Shown here one piece after another: positions 26,853-35,605 of a DNA stretch of 49,550 bases. Source of the stretch: Thiocystis violacea. GTDB lineage: Bacteria; Pseudomonadota; Gammaproteobacteria; Chromatiales; Chromatiaceae. The notes beneath the pieces are model-generated. The model worked only from the letters and a program-made list of their open reading frames with translations. It did no database searches and was not told the origin of the DNA. The stretch covers positions 1 to 49,550 of the forward strand of contig NZ_NRRG01000040.1 in assembly GCF_016583575.1 (NCBI RefSeq). The letters are read 5' to 3'. The stretch's first letter is position 1, and each line of letters opens with the position of its first letter. The translations under genes and the position numbers were made by a program.

Positions 26853-27350
26853 TCAGCCCACCCAGCGGCGGGCATCCTTGAGGAGCAACAGCCGTTGCTG
26901 CTCACGCAGAGGAGAGGCGATGAAGCCGAAGCGGGTGTAAAACTTGGCTGCTGCTTCGTCGATGGGGTGGGTGAGCATCGCCCGGATTCCGGCCTGCTCG
27001 GCAATCAACAGCGTGCGGCGAATCGCATCCTGGAGCAGGCCGAAGCCAATACCGCGACCTTGATACTGGGAAGAAACAGCCAGCCGCGCCAGGATTACCA
27101 CCGGCACTGGATACGGCCCCATTCCTTTGCGGGTGCGCTCGGGGGCATCCAGCGTATCGATCTGGCCGACGGTCAAACTGTAATAGCCTGTGACCCGATC
27201 ATCGTCGGCCACGACGAAGGTCTTGGCTGAACAGCTGCCTTGGGCCTGTCGCGCGTGGCGCAGCAGCCAGTCGTTCAGGGTTGGCTTACCGCAATCAAGT
27301 TCGTCCAGCCGATGCCGCGCCCCGAGAGGCTCGGGTCCGCGCAAGCTCAC
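26853..27350 (-). CDS. GNAT acetyltransferase toxin (TacT-like)
   Basis: This 165-residue N-acetyltransferase has the acetyl-CoA-binding stretch LARLAVSSQYQGRGIGFGLLQDA (about 88-110) and FYTRFGF near residue 140, which carries the conserved Tyr. With its DUF1778 partner this is the TacT/AtaT type, which acetylates aminoacyl-tRNA and stops translation. The length and the N-terminal segment GARHRLDELDCGKPTLNDWL are typical of the toxin subgroup rather than of housekeeping GNATs. The start overlaps the antitoxin stop by 4 nt. Confidence 0.88.
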   Translation of the reverse strand: MSLRGPEPLGARHRLDELDCGKPTLNDWLLRHARQAQGSCSAKTFVVADDDRVTGYYSLTVGQIDTLDAPERTRKGMGPYPVPVVILARLAVSSQYQGRGIGFGLLQDAIRRTLLIAEQAGIRAMLTHPIDEAAAKFYTRFGFIASPLREQQRLLLLKDARRWVG

Positions 27351-27640
27351 TTCATATCCCAGGGCGCCTTGCGCGAGAAGAGGTCACGCACGCCTTCATT
27401 GGGCTGCTCCGGCCGCTCCAGCAAATCCATTAGGGCTTGGTACTGGCTGCCCGAGACCATGAAGAGGCGCTGGTCCAGCAGAGTCTGCTCGGCGGCCAGA
27501 CAGGCGCTGTCGAGAATGAAGTCGGTCAGGGATTTGTGCGCCACTTCGGCCGCACGACGCAGCACGGCTTCCTGCTCAGGCGTGGCGCGTAAGCCCAAAC
27601 GGGCTGAACGGCCGGAGGGTGAAGAGGCGATGGCGCCCAT
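27347..27640 (-). CDS. DUF1778 antitoxin (TacA-like)
   Basis: This 97-residue antitoxin has a ribbon-helix-helix part ([35 protein letters not shown], about residues 12-46) and a C-terminal neutralising helix tail containing [19 protein letters not shown]. It is the upstream gene of the pair and overlaps the acetyltransferase by 4 nt. It binds the toxin and its own promoter; the promoter must lie between 27641 and the partial uvrA copy that begins near 27846 on the other strand. Confidence 0.87.
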   Translation of the reverse strand: MGAIASSPSGRSARLGLRATPEQEAVLRRAAEVAHKSLTDFILDSACLAAEQTLLDQRLFMVSGSQYQALMDLLERPEQPNEGVRDLFSRKAPWDMK

Positions 27641-27845
27641 GACAAACCTCGATGTGTCAGATCAGTTGCCGCAATGTTAGTACAATCAGCATACAGTGCC
27701 CAGCCGCCTGTCGGACACCTTGCGCGCTTCCTGCTTAGAGTCCCGGCCTTAGTCCTCACAGCCGGGGTCACGAACTGCAGGTCAATGATTGCATACGAGG
27801 CTTCTTCCGCATTCGGTCCGTGTTCGGCATTTCCCCCTCGATCCC

Positions 27846-28255
27846 GACGGCGTTTCCTGGTCGACTTCGGGCTCGACTATCTGACCCTGGAGCGCCGCGC
27901 CGAGACGCTCTCCGGCGGCGAGGCCCAGCGCGTCAAGCTCAGCCGAGAACTCTCCAAGCGCGACACCGGTCGCACCCTCTACATCCTCGACGAGCCGACC
28001 ACCGGCCTGCACTTCCACGACGTCAAGCACCTGCTCGACGTGCTGCACCGCTTCCGCGACCAGGGCAATACGGTCGTCGTCATCGAGCACAATCTCGACG
28101 TCATCAAGACCGCCGACTGGATCATCGACCTGGGGCCGGAGGGCGGGAATAAGGGGGGAGAGATCATCGGGGTCGGCACCCCGGAGCAGATCGCGGCGAA
28201 CGAGCGGTCGCATACGGGGCGTTTCCTCGCCCCCCTGCTGCGGCGAGGTTGGTAG
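27846..28255 (+). pseudogene. Truncated, internally deleted copy of the uvrA 3' end
   Basis: The first part (27846-about 27930) matches uvrA around 19670-19755 ([14 protein letters not shown], first ABC signature). At the shared signature sequence SGGEAQR it switches to the second ABC module ([16 protein letters not shown] onward) and runs to the C-terminus RSHTGRF..RGW. It therefore lacks about 1 kb between the two signatures and the N-terminal two-thirds of UvrA. The first 100 or so bases after the switch are nearly identical to uvrA; similarity falls later at third codon positions. A frame reaching it from 27674 exists, but an active protein is unlikely. It marks the right end of the island. 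Confidence 0.85.
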
Positions 28256-28710
28256 CCGGTGCCGATGCGTTTCGCTTCCAAGCCGGCGAACGAAGGCAAG
28301 AGCCCTAGGCCATGACTGGCCGATTCATTGGGCCGTTCGAGGGTTAGGGACAACACAACCCGCCCCGAGGACAGGAGCCCTTCCGTGTGCATGCAACCAA
28401 GGCGCGGAGGATTATAATCCGTGTACGGAAAGGGGCTGCTTTCGAGGTTCGTTCCGTCGTCCGCGCTCGATGCTGGCTCGTGAACAAGGGAGATCCGTCG
28501 GGCTCAAGGGGTAAATCATGGGGCCGAACGAGCGAAAACGGCGAGGACAGCCTCATGGCTTGGCGGAAGTCGGACGGCAGTCATAGCCATGGCGTGGACT
28601 ATCGGCTATGGTCGACGGCGGCCCAGTCCAGGCGCGCGCCGAGGTGCCAGTGTAAGGGCGTGGGGTTTATCTCCGAGACAATCGGTATCGACGACAGCAC
28701 GGGAGGTCGC
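28256..28710. other. Upstream region of the chemoreceptor gene
   Basis: No gene is supported in these 455 bp; an open frame continuous with the receptor runs through, but it lacks a receptor-like start. A perfect palindrome GGATTATAATCC at 28409-28420 contains the consensus -10 hexamer TATAAT (28413-28418), without a clear -35 partner. If it is a promoter the receptor mRNA has a leader of roughly 285 nt. Confidence 0.45.
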
Positions 28711-30336
28711 GTGTCTTTCAAACGTTGGACGGTGGGGAACCGCATTCGACTCTTGGTCGCCCTTGCGCTACTGGGTCTGGTCGTCCTCTGCTTCGCCGCT
28801 CTGTTTCAACTGCGTGTTCAGATGCTTGAGGACCGCCAGGATAAGACGAAGAACCTGGTCGAGGTCGCCTTGGGAGTCCTGGCGCATCACCAACGGATGG
28901 TCGAAGCAGGCACGCTGTCCGTGCAAGAAGCGAAAGACTCGGCGCGTGAAACGCTGCGCGGGATTCGCTACGCGGGCAGTGAGTACTTCTTCATCTTCGA
29001 TACCAATCACGTCTACGTACTGCTTCCTCCCAAGCCCGCGTTCGAAGGCCAGAACAAGAAGGATCTCCAGGACGCCAACGGCAAGTTTCTGATCCAGGAG
29101 CTGGTCACGGTGGCGCGACAGGGCGGCGGATTCGTCGACTACTGGTTCCCGCGCGCAGGCGAAACGCAGGCCGAGCCAAAGCTCTCCTACGCCGCTCTCT
29201 TCGCCCCCTGGAACTGGGTCGTCGGCACCGGTATCTATGTCGACGATATCGACGCCAAGTATCGCGCTGGCGCTATCCTGCTCGGCGGCATGTCCGTCGC
29301 GCTGCTGATCGTGCTGGGCCTGGTTGGCTGGCGTATCGGGGCGAGCATCATCGGTCAGCTTGGCGGGGAGCCCGCAACGGCGCGGACCGCGATGGAACAG
29401 GTCGCGCGCGGGAATCTGCGCGTCGCGCTGGGCCATCCACCCGACGGTAGCTTACTGGCATCGCTGCGCACCATGGTGGATGCGCTGCGCGCGCTGGTCG
29501 GTGAGATCGATAACGAGGCCAACGCCCTGGTCTCGGGCGCGGAGAACATCGCCCGTGCGTCCGACGAGGTCTCCAACGCCTCGCTGCACGAATCCGAGGC
29601 GACCTCTTCAATGGCGGCGGCGATCGAGCAGTTGACCGTCAGTTCCACCCACATCTCCGAGATCGCGCGCGACACCGAAGCCGATTCGCGCGCCGCGATG
29701 GAACTCGCCAGCGACGGACGCGCGCTGGCCGACCGCGCGAGTCAGGCCATTCAAACCATCGCCACGACGGTCACCGAGGCCTCGGGCCGGCTGGGCGCGC
29801 TCGCGAGCCGCGCCGACCAGATCTCGGCGATCCTCGAAGTCATCAAGGCCATCGCGGCTCAGACCAATCTGCTCGCGCTCAACGCGGCGATCGAGGCCGC
29901 GCGGGCGGGCGAGCAGGGACGCGGCTTCGCGGTGGTCGCCGATGAGGTACGCGGGCTGGCCGGACGGGCCGCGGAGGCCACCAAGGAGATCGAACGGATG
30001 ATCGCCGGCATGCAGGGCGAGACGGGCGCGGCGGTCGCGTCGATGAGCCGCGTCCTGCCCGAGGTGGAAGCCGGTGTGCGGCTCGCGCAATCCGCCTCGG
30101 ACGCACTCGGTGCGATCGAAGCCGGGGCAAACGGCACGCTGAACCGGGTTCGGGAAGTGGCCGATGCCACGCGGGAGCAGGCTGCGGCCTCCACTTCCAT
30201 CGCGCGGCACGTCGACGAGATCGCCAATATGGTCGAAGGTACGACGCTCGCCATCCGCGAAACGGCCAAGACCGCCAATCGGCTCGATGGGATCGCGCGG
30301 AATCTTAAGCAACAGATCGCACGCTTCCATCTGTAG
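28711..30336 (+). CDS. Methyl-accepting chemotaxis protein with single-Cache sensor
   Basis: This chemoreceptor signals to CheA/CheW. The 541-residue protein starts at GTG 28711, with GGGAGG 4 nt upstream. A first membrane helix at about 12-33 is followed by a periplasmic sCache-type sensor (about 40-185, with [20 protein letters not shown] and [13 protein letters not shown]), a second helix (about 190-210), and a cytoplasmic coiled-coil signalling domain with the hairpin tip of the MCP family ([20 protein letters not shown]). Upstream in-frame ATGs, such as 28557, give unrelated leader residues. It is next to the cyclase and a second receptor. Confidence 0.92.
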   Translation: MSFKRWTVGNRIRLLVALALLGLVVLCFAALFQLRVQMLEDRQDKTKNLVEVALGVLAHHQRMVEAGTLSVQEAKDSARETLRGIRYAGSEYFFIFDTNHVYVLLPPKPAFEGQNKKDLQDANGKFLIQELVTVARQGGGFVDYWFPRAGETQAEPKLSYAALFAPWNWVVGTGIYVDDIDAKYRAGAILLGGMSVALLIVLGLVGWRIGASIIGQLGGEPATARTAMEQVARGNLRVALGHPPDGSLLASLRTMVDALRALVGEIDNEANALVSGAENIARASDEVSNASLHESEATSSMAAAIEQLTVSSTHISEIARDTEADSRAAMELASDGRALADRASQAIQTIATTVTEASGRLGALASRADQISAILEVIKAIAAQTNLLALNAAIEAARAGEQGRGFAVVADEVRGLAGRAAEATKEIERMIAGMQGETGAAVASMSRVLPEVEAGVRLAQSASDALGAIEAGANGTLNRVREVADATREQAAASTSIARHVDEIANMVEGTTLAIRETAKTANRLDGIARNLKQQIARFHL

Positions 30337-30341
30337 TGGGA

Positions 30342-30396
30342 GCGGCTTTTAGCCGCGATGAGCGCCGACGCGAGGTTTTTCGTGGCGGCAAGCCGC
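30342..30396. repeat. Two REP-like hairpins
   Basis: GCGGCT-TT-AGCCGC (30342-30355) and GCGGC-AA-GCCGC (30385-30396) lie just past the receptor gene, embedded in a GTGGGAGCGGC type sequence like the REP repeats seen in many gammaproteobacteria. There is no T-run. Confidence 0.55.
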
Positions 30397-30487
30397 TTCC
30401 ATGGGTGTGCTCGTTTGTCGTCATCTTACGAATCGAGGCACTACCACCCTGTTCGGTCGAAACGGCCGTAGGTGGCGTTGGGCCATA

Positions 30488-30516
30488 TTGCCCGCCATCG
30501 GCTCGATCACTATATA
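30488..30516 (+). promoter_or_regulatory. Candidate sigma-70 promoter for the cyclase gene
   Basis: TTGCCC (30488-30493), a 17-bp spacer and TATATA (30511-30516) match the spacing of a sigma-70 promoter about 100 bp before the start codon. The -10 lies in a short palindrome ACTATATAGT. Confidence 0.5.
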
Positions 30517-30617
30517 GTCGGAATCTCGCCCCGCCTGGCGGTGGCCCGTGCCTCGGGACGCTCGCCGTCCAGACGCGCCCGGGCCGGCGTCCCTTGTCGA
30601 GACGCGGAGGAATCCCG

Positions 30618-31526
30618 ATGGAGCAGGTCGAGACCCTGACCCTGCTGTTCGCCGACATCAGTGGCAGCACCCGGATCATCAAGGAACACGGCGATGTGGC
30701 GGCCCGGCTGATCATCCAGCGTGGCCTCCACCGCGTGGCCAAGGCCGTGACCGACCATCAGGGTCGTGTCGTGAGCCAGATCGGCGACGAACTCATGTGC
30801 ACCTTCCCCGAGGCCCGCGCGGCGGTTCTGGCCGCGTTCGACATCCAGGACGAGGTCAGACGGGGAGGGCTGATCGGCGAGTATCCGCCGGATGTCCGTC
30901 TGCACATCGGCTTGCATCATGGCCCCGTCATCCTGGAGGAGGGACAGCTTTTCGGGGATACCATCCATGTCGCCAAGCGGCTGGTCGATCTGGCCAAGGC
31001 GGATCAGATCCTGTCCACGTCCGACACCCTGAGCCTCGCCGGCGCGATTCCGGGCGCCGGTTGGCGACTGGTCGACCGGATCCGCATGAAGGGCTACGAC
31101 CATCCCGTGGCGATCCATGAGGCCGTGCGCCTGGATCCGGATATGACCCTGGCCACGCGGCGCGCCGAGATCCCGCTGGCCGGCGAGTTCTATGCCCGAT
31201 GCCGGCTCGCTCATGGCGCCGTGACCTTCGTCCTGGAGGCCGCGCGACCCGTTTTCACCATCGGCCGCGATCCGGCGAGCGATCTGGTGATCCAGCAGGG
31301 GAGCGTGTCGCGGGATCATGGTCGGCTCGAATATCAGAAGGGCCGGATTATTTATCTTGACCACAGCACCAATGGTACCTTTATCAGCGAGGAGGGAGGG
31401 CTGGAGCCAGTGCTGGTCCATCACGAGCAGCGTTGGCTGCGCCACCAGGGTCTGCTGCGTTTCGGCGCTCGGGACGATCCCTTGGGGCGCCTCACACTCG
31501 GATATCGTTGCGAGCGGGCCGAATGA
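30618..31526 (+). CDS. Class III adenylate/guanylate cyclase-like domain fused to FHA domain
   Basis: This 302-residue soluble protein has an N-terminal cyclase catalytic domain (about 1-185) with metal-binding Asp13 (FADISGS) and Asp57 (IGDE). The usual Asn-x-x-x-Arg pair in the second half reads IHVAKRL: Arg121 is kept but the Asn position is His117, so activity may be altered. The C-terminal FHA domain (about 200-295) contains FTIGRDPASD, SVSRDHGRLEY and STNGTFI, the phosphothreonine-binding loop. GGAGG precedes the ATG. It sits between two chemoreceptors, suggesting a phosphorylation-linked cyclic nucleotide step in the same sensory system. Confidence 0.85.
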   Translation: MEQVETLTLLFADISGSTRIIKEHGDVAARLIIQRGLHRVAKAVTDHQGRVVSQIGDELMCTFPEARAAVLAAFDIQDEVRRGGLIGEYPPDVRLHIGLHHGPVILEEGQLFGDTIHVAKRLVDLAKADQILSTSDTLSLAGAIPGAGWRLVDRIRMKGYDHPVAIHEAVRLDPDMTLATRRAEIPLAGEFYARCRLAHGAVTFVLEAARPVFTIGRDPASDLVIQQGSVSRDHGRLEYQKGRIIYLDHSTNGTFISEEGGLEPVLVHHEQRWLRHQGLLRFGARDDPLGRLTLGYRCERAE

Positions 31527-31586
31527 GCGTCCGCGCCGACGCCTTTTGGACATGACGACTCACCAAATCATTGAAAGGGATCTCCG

Positions 31587-33431
31587 ATGCTTATCCGACA
31601 CAAGCTGTTCAGTCTCTCCGCCCTGTCCGTCGGCGCGCTGCTGTTGCTGCTGGCGGGCTCCTGGTGGACCTGGCGTTCGCTTGAAACGCTCAACGATACC
31701 AAGGCGCTTACCCTGACCCTCTCCAATCGGTTGCTGCGCATGCGCCATCATGAAAAAGACTTCCTCATGCGCTTGGACGACGCGCACGCGCAGCGGCTGC
31801 GCCAGGAGGCCGAGGGGTTCGACGAGCAGTCGCGGCGGCTCGGGGCGACCCTCGCGCGCGAGGCCATCCCGGTCGCCCAGCTCGCCGAACTGCAACAGGG
31901 CGTCGGCGATTATCTGAACACCTTCGAGACCTTTGTCTCCGAGTACCGGACGATCGGCTTCGATCCGGAGTCGGGTCTGTATGGGAGTCTCCGCGAGGCG
32001 GTGCATCAGGCCGAGGCCGCGGTCAAGGCCACGCGGCGCGATGATCTGCTCGCGGGCATCCTGCAGCTGCGCCGTCACGAGAAGGATTTCATGCTGCGCT
32101 CGACGACCAGCTACGTCGACAAGTTCAAGGCGGACCACGCGGTGCTCCTCGATCGGGTTGGCGAGGATCCCGTGGTACGGGATGTCCTGGAGCGCTATCG
32201 GCGCGATTTTCTCGCCCTGGTCGAGGCCCAGACGCGGGTGGGGCTCGCTCCCGATCAGGGCCTTCGAGACGCCTTGACTCAGTCGATGCTCCGAGTGCAA
32301 TCCCGGCTCGACCTCATCCAGGCCCAATTGGATGAGATCCTGGAGGCCAAGGAAACCAGGGCGGCCTGGGAACTGGTTCTGTTCGCTCTGGCGATCTCCC
32401 TGCTGGTCGCGACCATGACCCTGCTGATCACACGCACCCTGAATCGCCGCCTCGCGCGGACCATCGGCGTCATCCAGGACATCGCCAACGATCACGACAT
32501 GACCTTGCGATTGGATCTGGGCGGCAAGGACGAGTTGTCGCGCATGGGTCTTCACTTCAACGCCATGATCGACAGCGTTCTCCATCTCGTCGGTGCGTCG
32601 AAGGAGGCGGTGGAGCAGCTCGGTCAGGCGACCATCCAGCTCTCGGCCAATGCCGAGCAGACCGCTAGCGGTGGCCATCGACAACTCCAGGAAACCGATC
32701 AATTGGCCACCGCCATCACCGAAATGCTGGCGACTATCGAGGAGATCGCCCGCAACACCGAGATGGCGGCCGACCGTACCCGACAGGCGAGCGACAATGC
32801 GCGACAGGGACAGGAGCGGGTGACGCAGACCATTCAGCGCATCGAATCTCTGGCGAGTCGGCTCGGTGATTCCACCACGGCGACGGGCGAGTTGGTCAGG
32901 AGTTCGGAGACCATCGGCTCGGTGCTGGAGGTGATTCGCGGGATCGCCGAGCAGACCAATCTGCTGGCGCTCAATGCCGCGATCGAGGCCGCCCGCGCGG
33001 GCGAGCAGGGGCGTGGCTTCGCCGTGGTCGCGGGCGAGGTCCGCACGCTCGCGATGCGCACCCAAAGCGCCACGGCGGAGATTGGCGACATCATCGCAAC
33101 CCTGCGGGGCAAGACGGCGGCCATCGTCGAGCTGATCGACGACTGCCGGACCGAGGGTCTGGACAGCGCGACGCAAGCCAATCGAGCGGGCGATTCGCTC
33201 GGTCGGATCACCGACGATGTGTCTCGCATCATGGATATGAGTACCCAGATCGCCACGGCCGTCGAGGAGCAGACCCATGTCGCCGCCGAGATCAACCGGA
33301 ACATCCTGGCCATCCGCCATGTGGCCGAGCGCACGGCCAGCGCCTCGCACGCCAATGCCGAGACCTCGTCCCAGGTCGCCCGTCATGCCGAAGGGCTCGG
33401 GCAACTGATCAGCCGCTTCAAATGCGCCTAG
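31587..33431 (+). CDS. Methyl-accepting chemotaxis protein with HBM-type sensor
   Basis: This 614-residue chemoreceptor has a membrane helix at about 8-28 and a long helical periplasmic sensor that contains the repeated motif RxHEKDFxxR twice (about 51-61 and 169-177), characteristic of the helical bimodular (HBM) domain known from Pseudomonas receptors for organic acids. A second membrane helix lies at about 268-290, followed by a HAMP-like segment and the signalling domain with [20 protein letters not shown]. It starts with AAGGGATC about 8 nt upstream. The ligand is unknown. It starts 60 bp past the cyclase gene. Confidence 0.9.
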   Translation: MLIRHKLFSLSALSVGALLLLLAGSWWTWRSLETLNDTKALTLTLSNRLLRMRHHEKDFLMRLDDAHAQRLRQEAEGFDEQSRRLGATLAREAIPVAQLAELQQGVGDYLNTFETFVSEYRTIGFDPESGLYGSLREAVHQAEAAVKATRRDDLLAGILQLRRHEKDFMLRSTTSYVDKFKADHAVLLDRVGEDPVVRDVLERYRRDFLALVEAQTRVGLAPDQGLRDALTQSMLRVQSRLDLIQAQLDEILEAKETRAAWELVLFALAISLLVATMTLLITRTLNRRLARTIGVIQDIANDHDMTLRLDLGGKDELSRMGLHFNAMIDSVLHLVGASKEAVEQLGQATIQLSANAEQTASGGHRQLQETDQLATAITEMLATIEEIARNTEMAADRTRQASDNARQGQERVTQTIQRIESLASRLGDSTTATGELVRSSETIGSVLEVIRGIAEQTNLLALNAAIEAARAGEQGRGFAVVAGEVRTLAMRTQSATAEIGDIIATLRGKTAAIVELIDDCRTEGLDSATQANRAGDSLGRITDDVSRIMDMSTQIATAVEEQTHVAAEINRNILAIRHVAERTASASHANAETSSQVARHAEGLGQLISRFKCA

Positions 33432-33487
33432 CGAAGCCGTCCGGCGGCTTGCCGAGGCCATGACGATTACCCGGAGTCGACCAACCC

Positions 33488-33928
33488 ATGTTGCAGGAAC
33501 CGTCCATCGCCGCCGTGGCGCACGTCATTCAGCTTGCCGTCGCCCCGGTCTTCCTTCTGACCGGCATCGGCGGCATGCTGGCCGTCATGACCAATCGACT
33601 TGGCCGCATCGTCGACCGCGCCAGGTGTGTCGAGCATACGCTCGCCACCACGCCCGAGGAGGCTCGGGGCGTTCAGGACGAACTGCGCCTGCTTTCGCGT
33701 CGGGCCAAGCTGATCAGCCTCTCCATCGGTCTGTGCACCCTGACCGCGCTGCTGGTGTCCACGGTCATCGCCATCCTCTTTCTCGGGGCCTTTCTCGTCT
33801 TCGATGCCTCCTTGATCGTGGCCCTGTTGTTCGTGGCGGCGATGCTGGCCTTCATCGCCGCCCTTGTCGGTTTCCTCCGCGAGGTGTTCCTGGCCATCGA
33901 TGGCTTGGTGTTCGGCAAGTCCGCTTGA
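33488..33928 (+). CDS. DUF2721 family membrane protein
   Basis: This 146-residue protein has an N-terminal helix (about 8-32), a cytoplasmic basic segment with TNRLGRIVDRAR (about 34-46), and two C-terminal helices (about 75-100 and 105-130). The IVDRAR segment and the helical order fit DUF2721. Function is unknown. It begins 56 bp after the second chemoreceptor and may be cotranscribed with it. Confidence 0.75.
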   Translation: MLQEPSIAAVAHVIQLAVAPVFLLTGIGGMLAVMTNRLGRIVDRARCVEHTLATTPEEARGVQDELRLLSRRAKLISLSIGLCTLTALLVSTVIAILFLGAFLVFDASLIVALLFVAAMLAFIAALVGFLREVFLAIDGLVFGKSA

Positions 33929-34047
33929 CGCGACCTTCCATGACCTTGCGATCGTCGCGCATCTCTTCACCATGAGGCTTGGATGAGCAAAGCCCCGCGA
34001 ACCGACGGGCGGTACTCGGGAAGTTGGACTGCTAGAGGCCGATATCC

Positions 34048-34521
34048 GTGCTCGTGGCTTTGTTGTTGGTGACCTGGGCCAATGGGGCTCCACTGCTGGC
34101 CCGCTTGGTATTGGGGGACCGCTGGACGCGAAGCGTCGACGGAGGGCGTCTGTTTCTCGATGGCCAACCCTGGCTCGGCGCTTCCAAGACCTGGCGTGGC
34201 TGGCTGGCCTGTCTGCTGACAACGCCGATTCTTGCCGTTCTGCTCGCTGTTCCATTGACGGTGGGCCTGGCGGTGGCCCTGACCGCGATGCTGGGCGACT
34301 CGGCGAGCAGTTTCATCAAGCGCCGCTTGCGCCTGGGTGCGAGTCAATCGGCTCCGCTGCTGGATCAGATACCCGAGTCGCTGCTCCCCGTGCTGGTTTT
34401 GTGGGGATCTCTCGGTTTATCCGCGCTCGAATCGCTCTTGGTTGTCGGTGGCTTTCTGCTGATCGATCTCGCCTTGACGCCCATGGCGTCGCGCATCAAG
34501 GGGCGCCACCGCCATGGATAA
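34048..34521 (+). CDS. CDP-archaeol synthase (CarS)-like membrane protein
   Basis: This 157-residue protein starts at GTG 34048. It has several hydrophobic helices (about 1-15, 55-80, 118-145) and a cytoplasmic loop reading RSVDGGRLFLDGQPWLGASKTWRGW (about 28-52). That loop resembles the CDP-alcohol-forming CarS/DUF46 family, in which Asp-Gly-Gly and a Lys-Thr-Trp-Arg-Gly pattern are conserved. The archaeal enzymes activate archaeol; bacterial members with this domain have no established substrate. The protein is somewhat shorter than typical archaeal CarS. There is no operon partner: the upstream gap is 119 bp and a tRNA gene follows. Confidence 0.7.
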   Translation: MLVALLLVTWANGAPLLARLVLGDRWTRSVDGGRLFLDGQPWLGASKTWRGWLACLLTTPILAVLLAVPLTVGLAVALTAMLGDSASSFIKRRLRLGASQSAPLLDQIPESLLPVLVLWGSLGLSALESLLVVGGFLLIDLALTPMASRIKGRHRHG

Positions 34522-34698
34522 CGGGAAGGTTTTAGCGGCCGGTTGTTAGTGACGACTGCATATGCTTGTATTTTTAGATTTTTATGTCAGGGTTGGCCGC
34601 GAAAAATCAGTGATTTCCCATGAGTCGATGAGTTGACCTCGCGAACCCGGTCGAACCCCAGGTCGCCGCCCCTGTCCAGAATCGACGGCTTGCGTCAA

Positions 34699-34739
34699 AA
34701 TTGGGAAAGCCGCGCGTGACAGGCTCTGGTTTCCCAATT
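34699..34739. repeat. 10-bp perfect inverted repeat over the tRNA-Cys promoter
   Basis: AATTGGGAAA (34699-34708) and TTTCCCAATT (34730-34739) are exact complements. The right arm abuts the -10 hexamer of the tRNA promoter, so an operator role is possible. Confidence 0.5.
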
Positions 34740-34744
34740 AGAAT
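34716..34744 (+). promoter_or_regulatory. tRNA-Cys promoter
   Basis: GTGACA (34716-34721), a 17-bp spacer and TAGAAT (34739-34744) form a good sigma-70 promoter. The GC-rich discriminator ACCCGGC that follows is typical of stringently controlled stable-RNA genes. The tRNA starts 11 bp later. Confidence 0.72.
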
Positions 34745-34755
34745 ACCCGGCTCTA

Positions 34756-34829
34756 GGCTGAGTGGCAGAGTGGTTATGCAGCGGCCTGCAAAGCCGTGTA
34801 CCTCGGTTCGATTCCGGGCTCAGCCTCCA
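34756..34829 (+). tRNA. tRNA-Cys (anticodon GCA)
   Basis: A complete 74-nt cloverleaf is visible. The acceptor stem GGCTGAG pairs with CTCAGCC, the anticodon loop is CTGCAAA with anticodon GCA, the T-arm contains GGTTCGATTCC, and CCA is encoded at 34827-34829. Length and loop sizes agree with bacterial tRNA-Cys. Confidence 0.95.
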
Positions 34830-34862
34830 AATACCCGTCTCAAGCTGTTCCAAGACATCCCG

Positions 34863-34887
34863 AAGCCCGCCTAAGTGCGGGCTTTTT
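34863..34887 (+). terminator. Intrinsic terminator after tRNA-Cys
   Basis: AAGCCCGC (34863-34870) pairs with GCGGGCTT (34877-34884) around a 6-nt loop, followed by a T-run to 34887. It lies 34 bp past the tRNA 3' end. Confidence 0.85.
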
Positions 34888-34995
34888 CTTGCCTGTTTGC
34901 TCCATGGCGTCTTACGGGGTCCGTTGATATCTCGGAATAAGCATCGGCAAGCCACTGATGGCGTGAGTTGTCCGAAGCCTTTAGGGCGCAAGGTG

Positions 34996-35358
34996 CTAAA
35001 CCGGCCGCTCGCCAATCCGTCGATCCTTGATCCAGATCGCGCCATCGTTCTCCGAGACCTTCACGGCTGTCAGACGCTCGCCCCGACAGAGGGTGCTCAT
35101 GGACTCGCCGGTGACTGGGTCGAAGACGATCCCGTGCATCGAGCAGCGCAAGTATTTGCCCGTGTGATCCAGGATCGCGTCCTCTTCGCCATCGAGCGGG
35201 CGGGCCATGTGAACGCAGCGGTTCAAGTAGGCGAAGCAGCGCTCCTGGAAGCGCACGAGAATCAAGGATGCCGGCTCGCCGGAGAAGATTACCTCGAGTT
35301 TGAGATAGGCCCCCTCGCGCAACTCGTCGCTACGACAGGCCCGAAGTCGGTTGATCAT
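34996..35358 (-). CDS. Small Rieske [2Fe-2S] domain protein
   Basis: This 120-residue, single-domain protein has the Rieske ligands Cys48-x-His50 (CVHMARPLDG) and Cys72-x-x-His75 (CSMHG) with 21 residues between. Unlike dioxygenase subunits it has no catalytic domain, so it is a free-standing Rieske ferredoxin-like protein of the nitrite-reductase-small-subunit type. It carries a short N-terminal region before the metal site. The start at 35358 fits GGATGG about 8 nt upstream; an ATG at 35421 would add 21 Arg/Ser-rich residues. Electron partner unknown. Confidence 0.82.
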   Translation of the reverse strand: MINRLRACRSDELREGAYLKLEVIFSGEPASLILVRFQERCFAYLNRCVHMARPLDGEEDAILDHTGKYLRCSMHGIVFDPVTGESMSTLCRGERLTAVKVSENDGAIWIKDRRIGERPV

Positions 35359-35605
35359 GGTGCGTTTCCATCCTCGAACAGGGCTCTCGCGAGAGCGTTC
35401 ACGACTCGGTGCCTTGGGCATCGAGCGATTGTCCCCAGGCTCCGTGAGCGTCTCTGTGGATAAGCTGTGTCATTCAGCCGTAACGAGCCGCCAGGATTGA
35501 GAAAGCCGCGTACTGGTCGCTTTTTGACCAGCGCTCGCCCAGTCGGCGGCACGGACCAGACGACGCGAGAGCATGATCAGTCCCGGCGGCCAAGCGTCGC
35601 GGCGG

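Noticed and set aside
27674-27845. Frame upstream of and continuous with the uvrA fragment, as a fusion gene
   Set aside because: The first 57 codons look like no known protein and share no similarity with UvrA, so they were not counted as part of a functional gene.
28387-28710. N-terminal extension of the chemoreceptor
   Set aside because: The frame is open, but residues encoded before 28711 are Arg/Ser-rich and unlike any receptor start; the GTG with GGGAGG just before the membrane helix is a better start.
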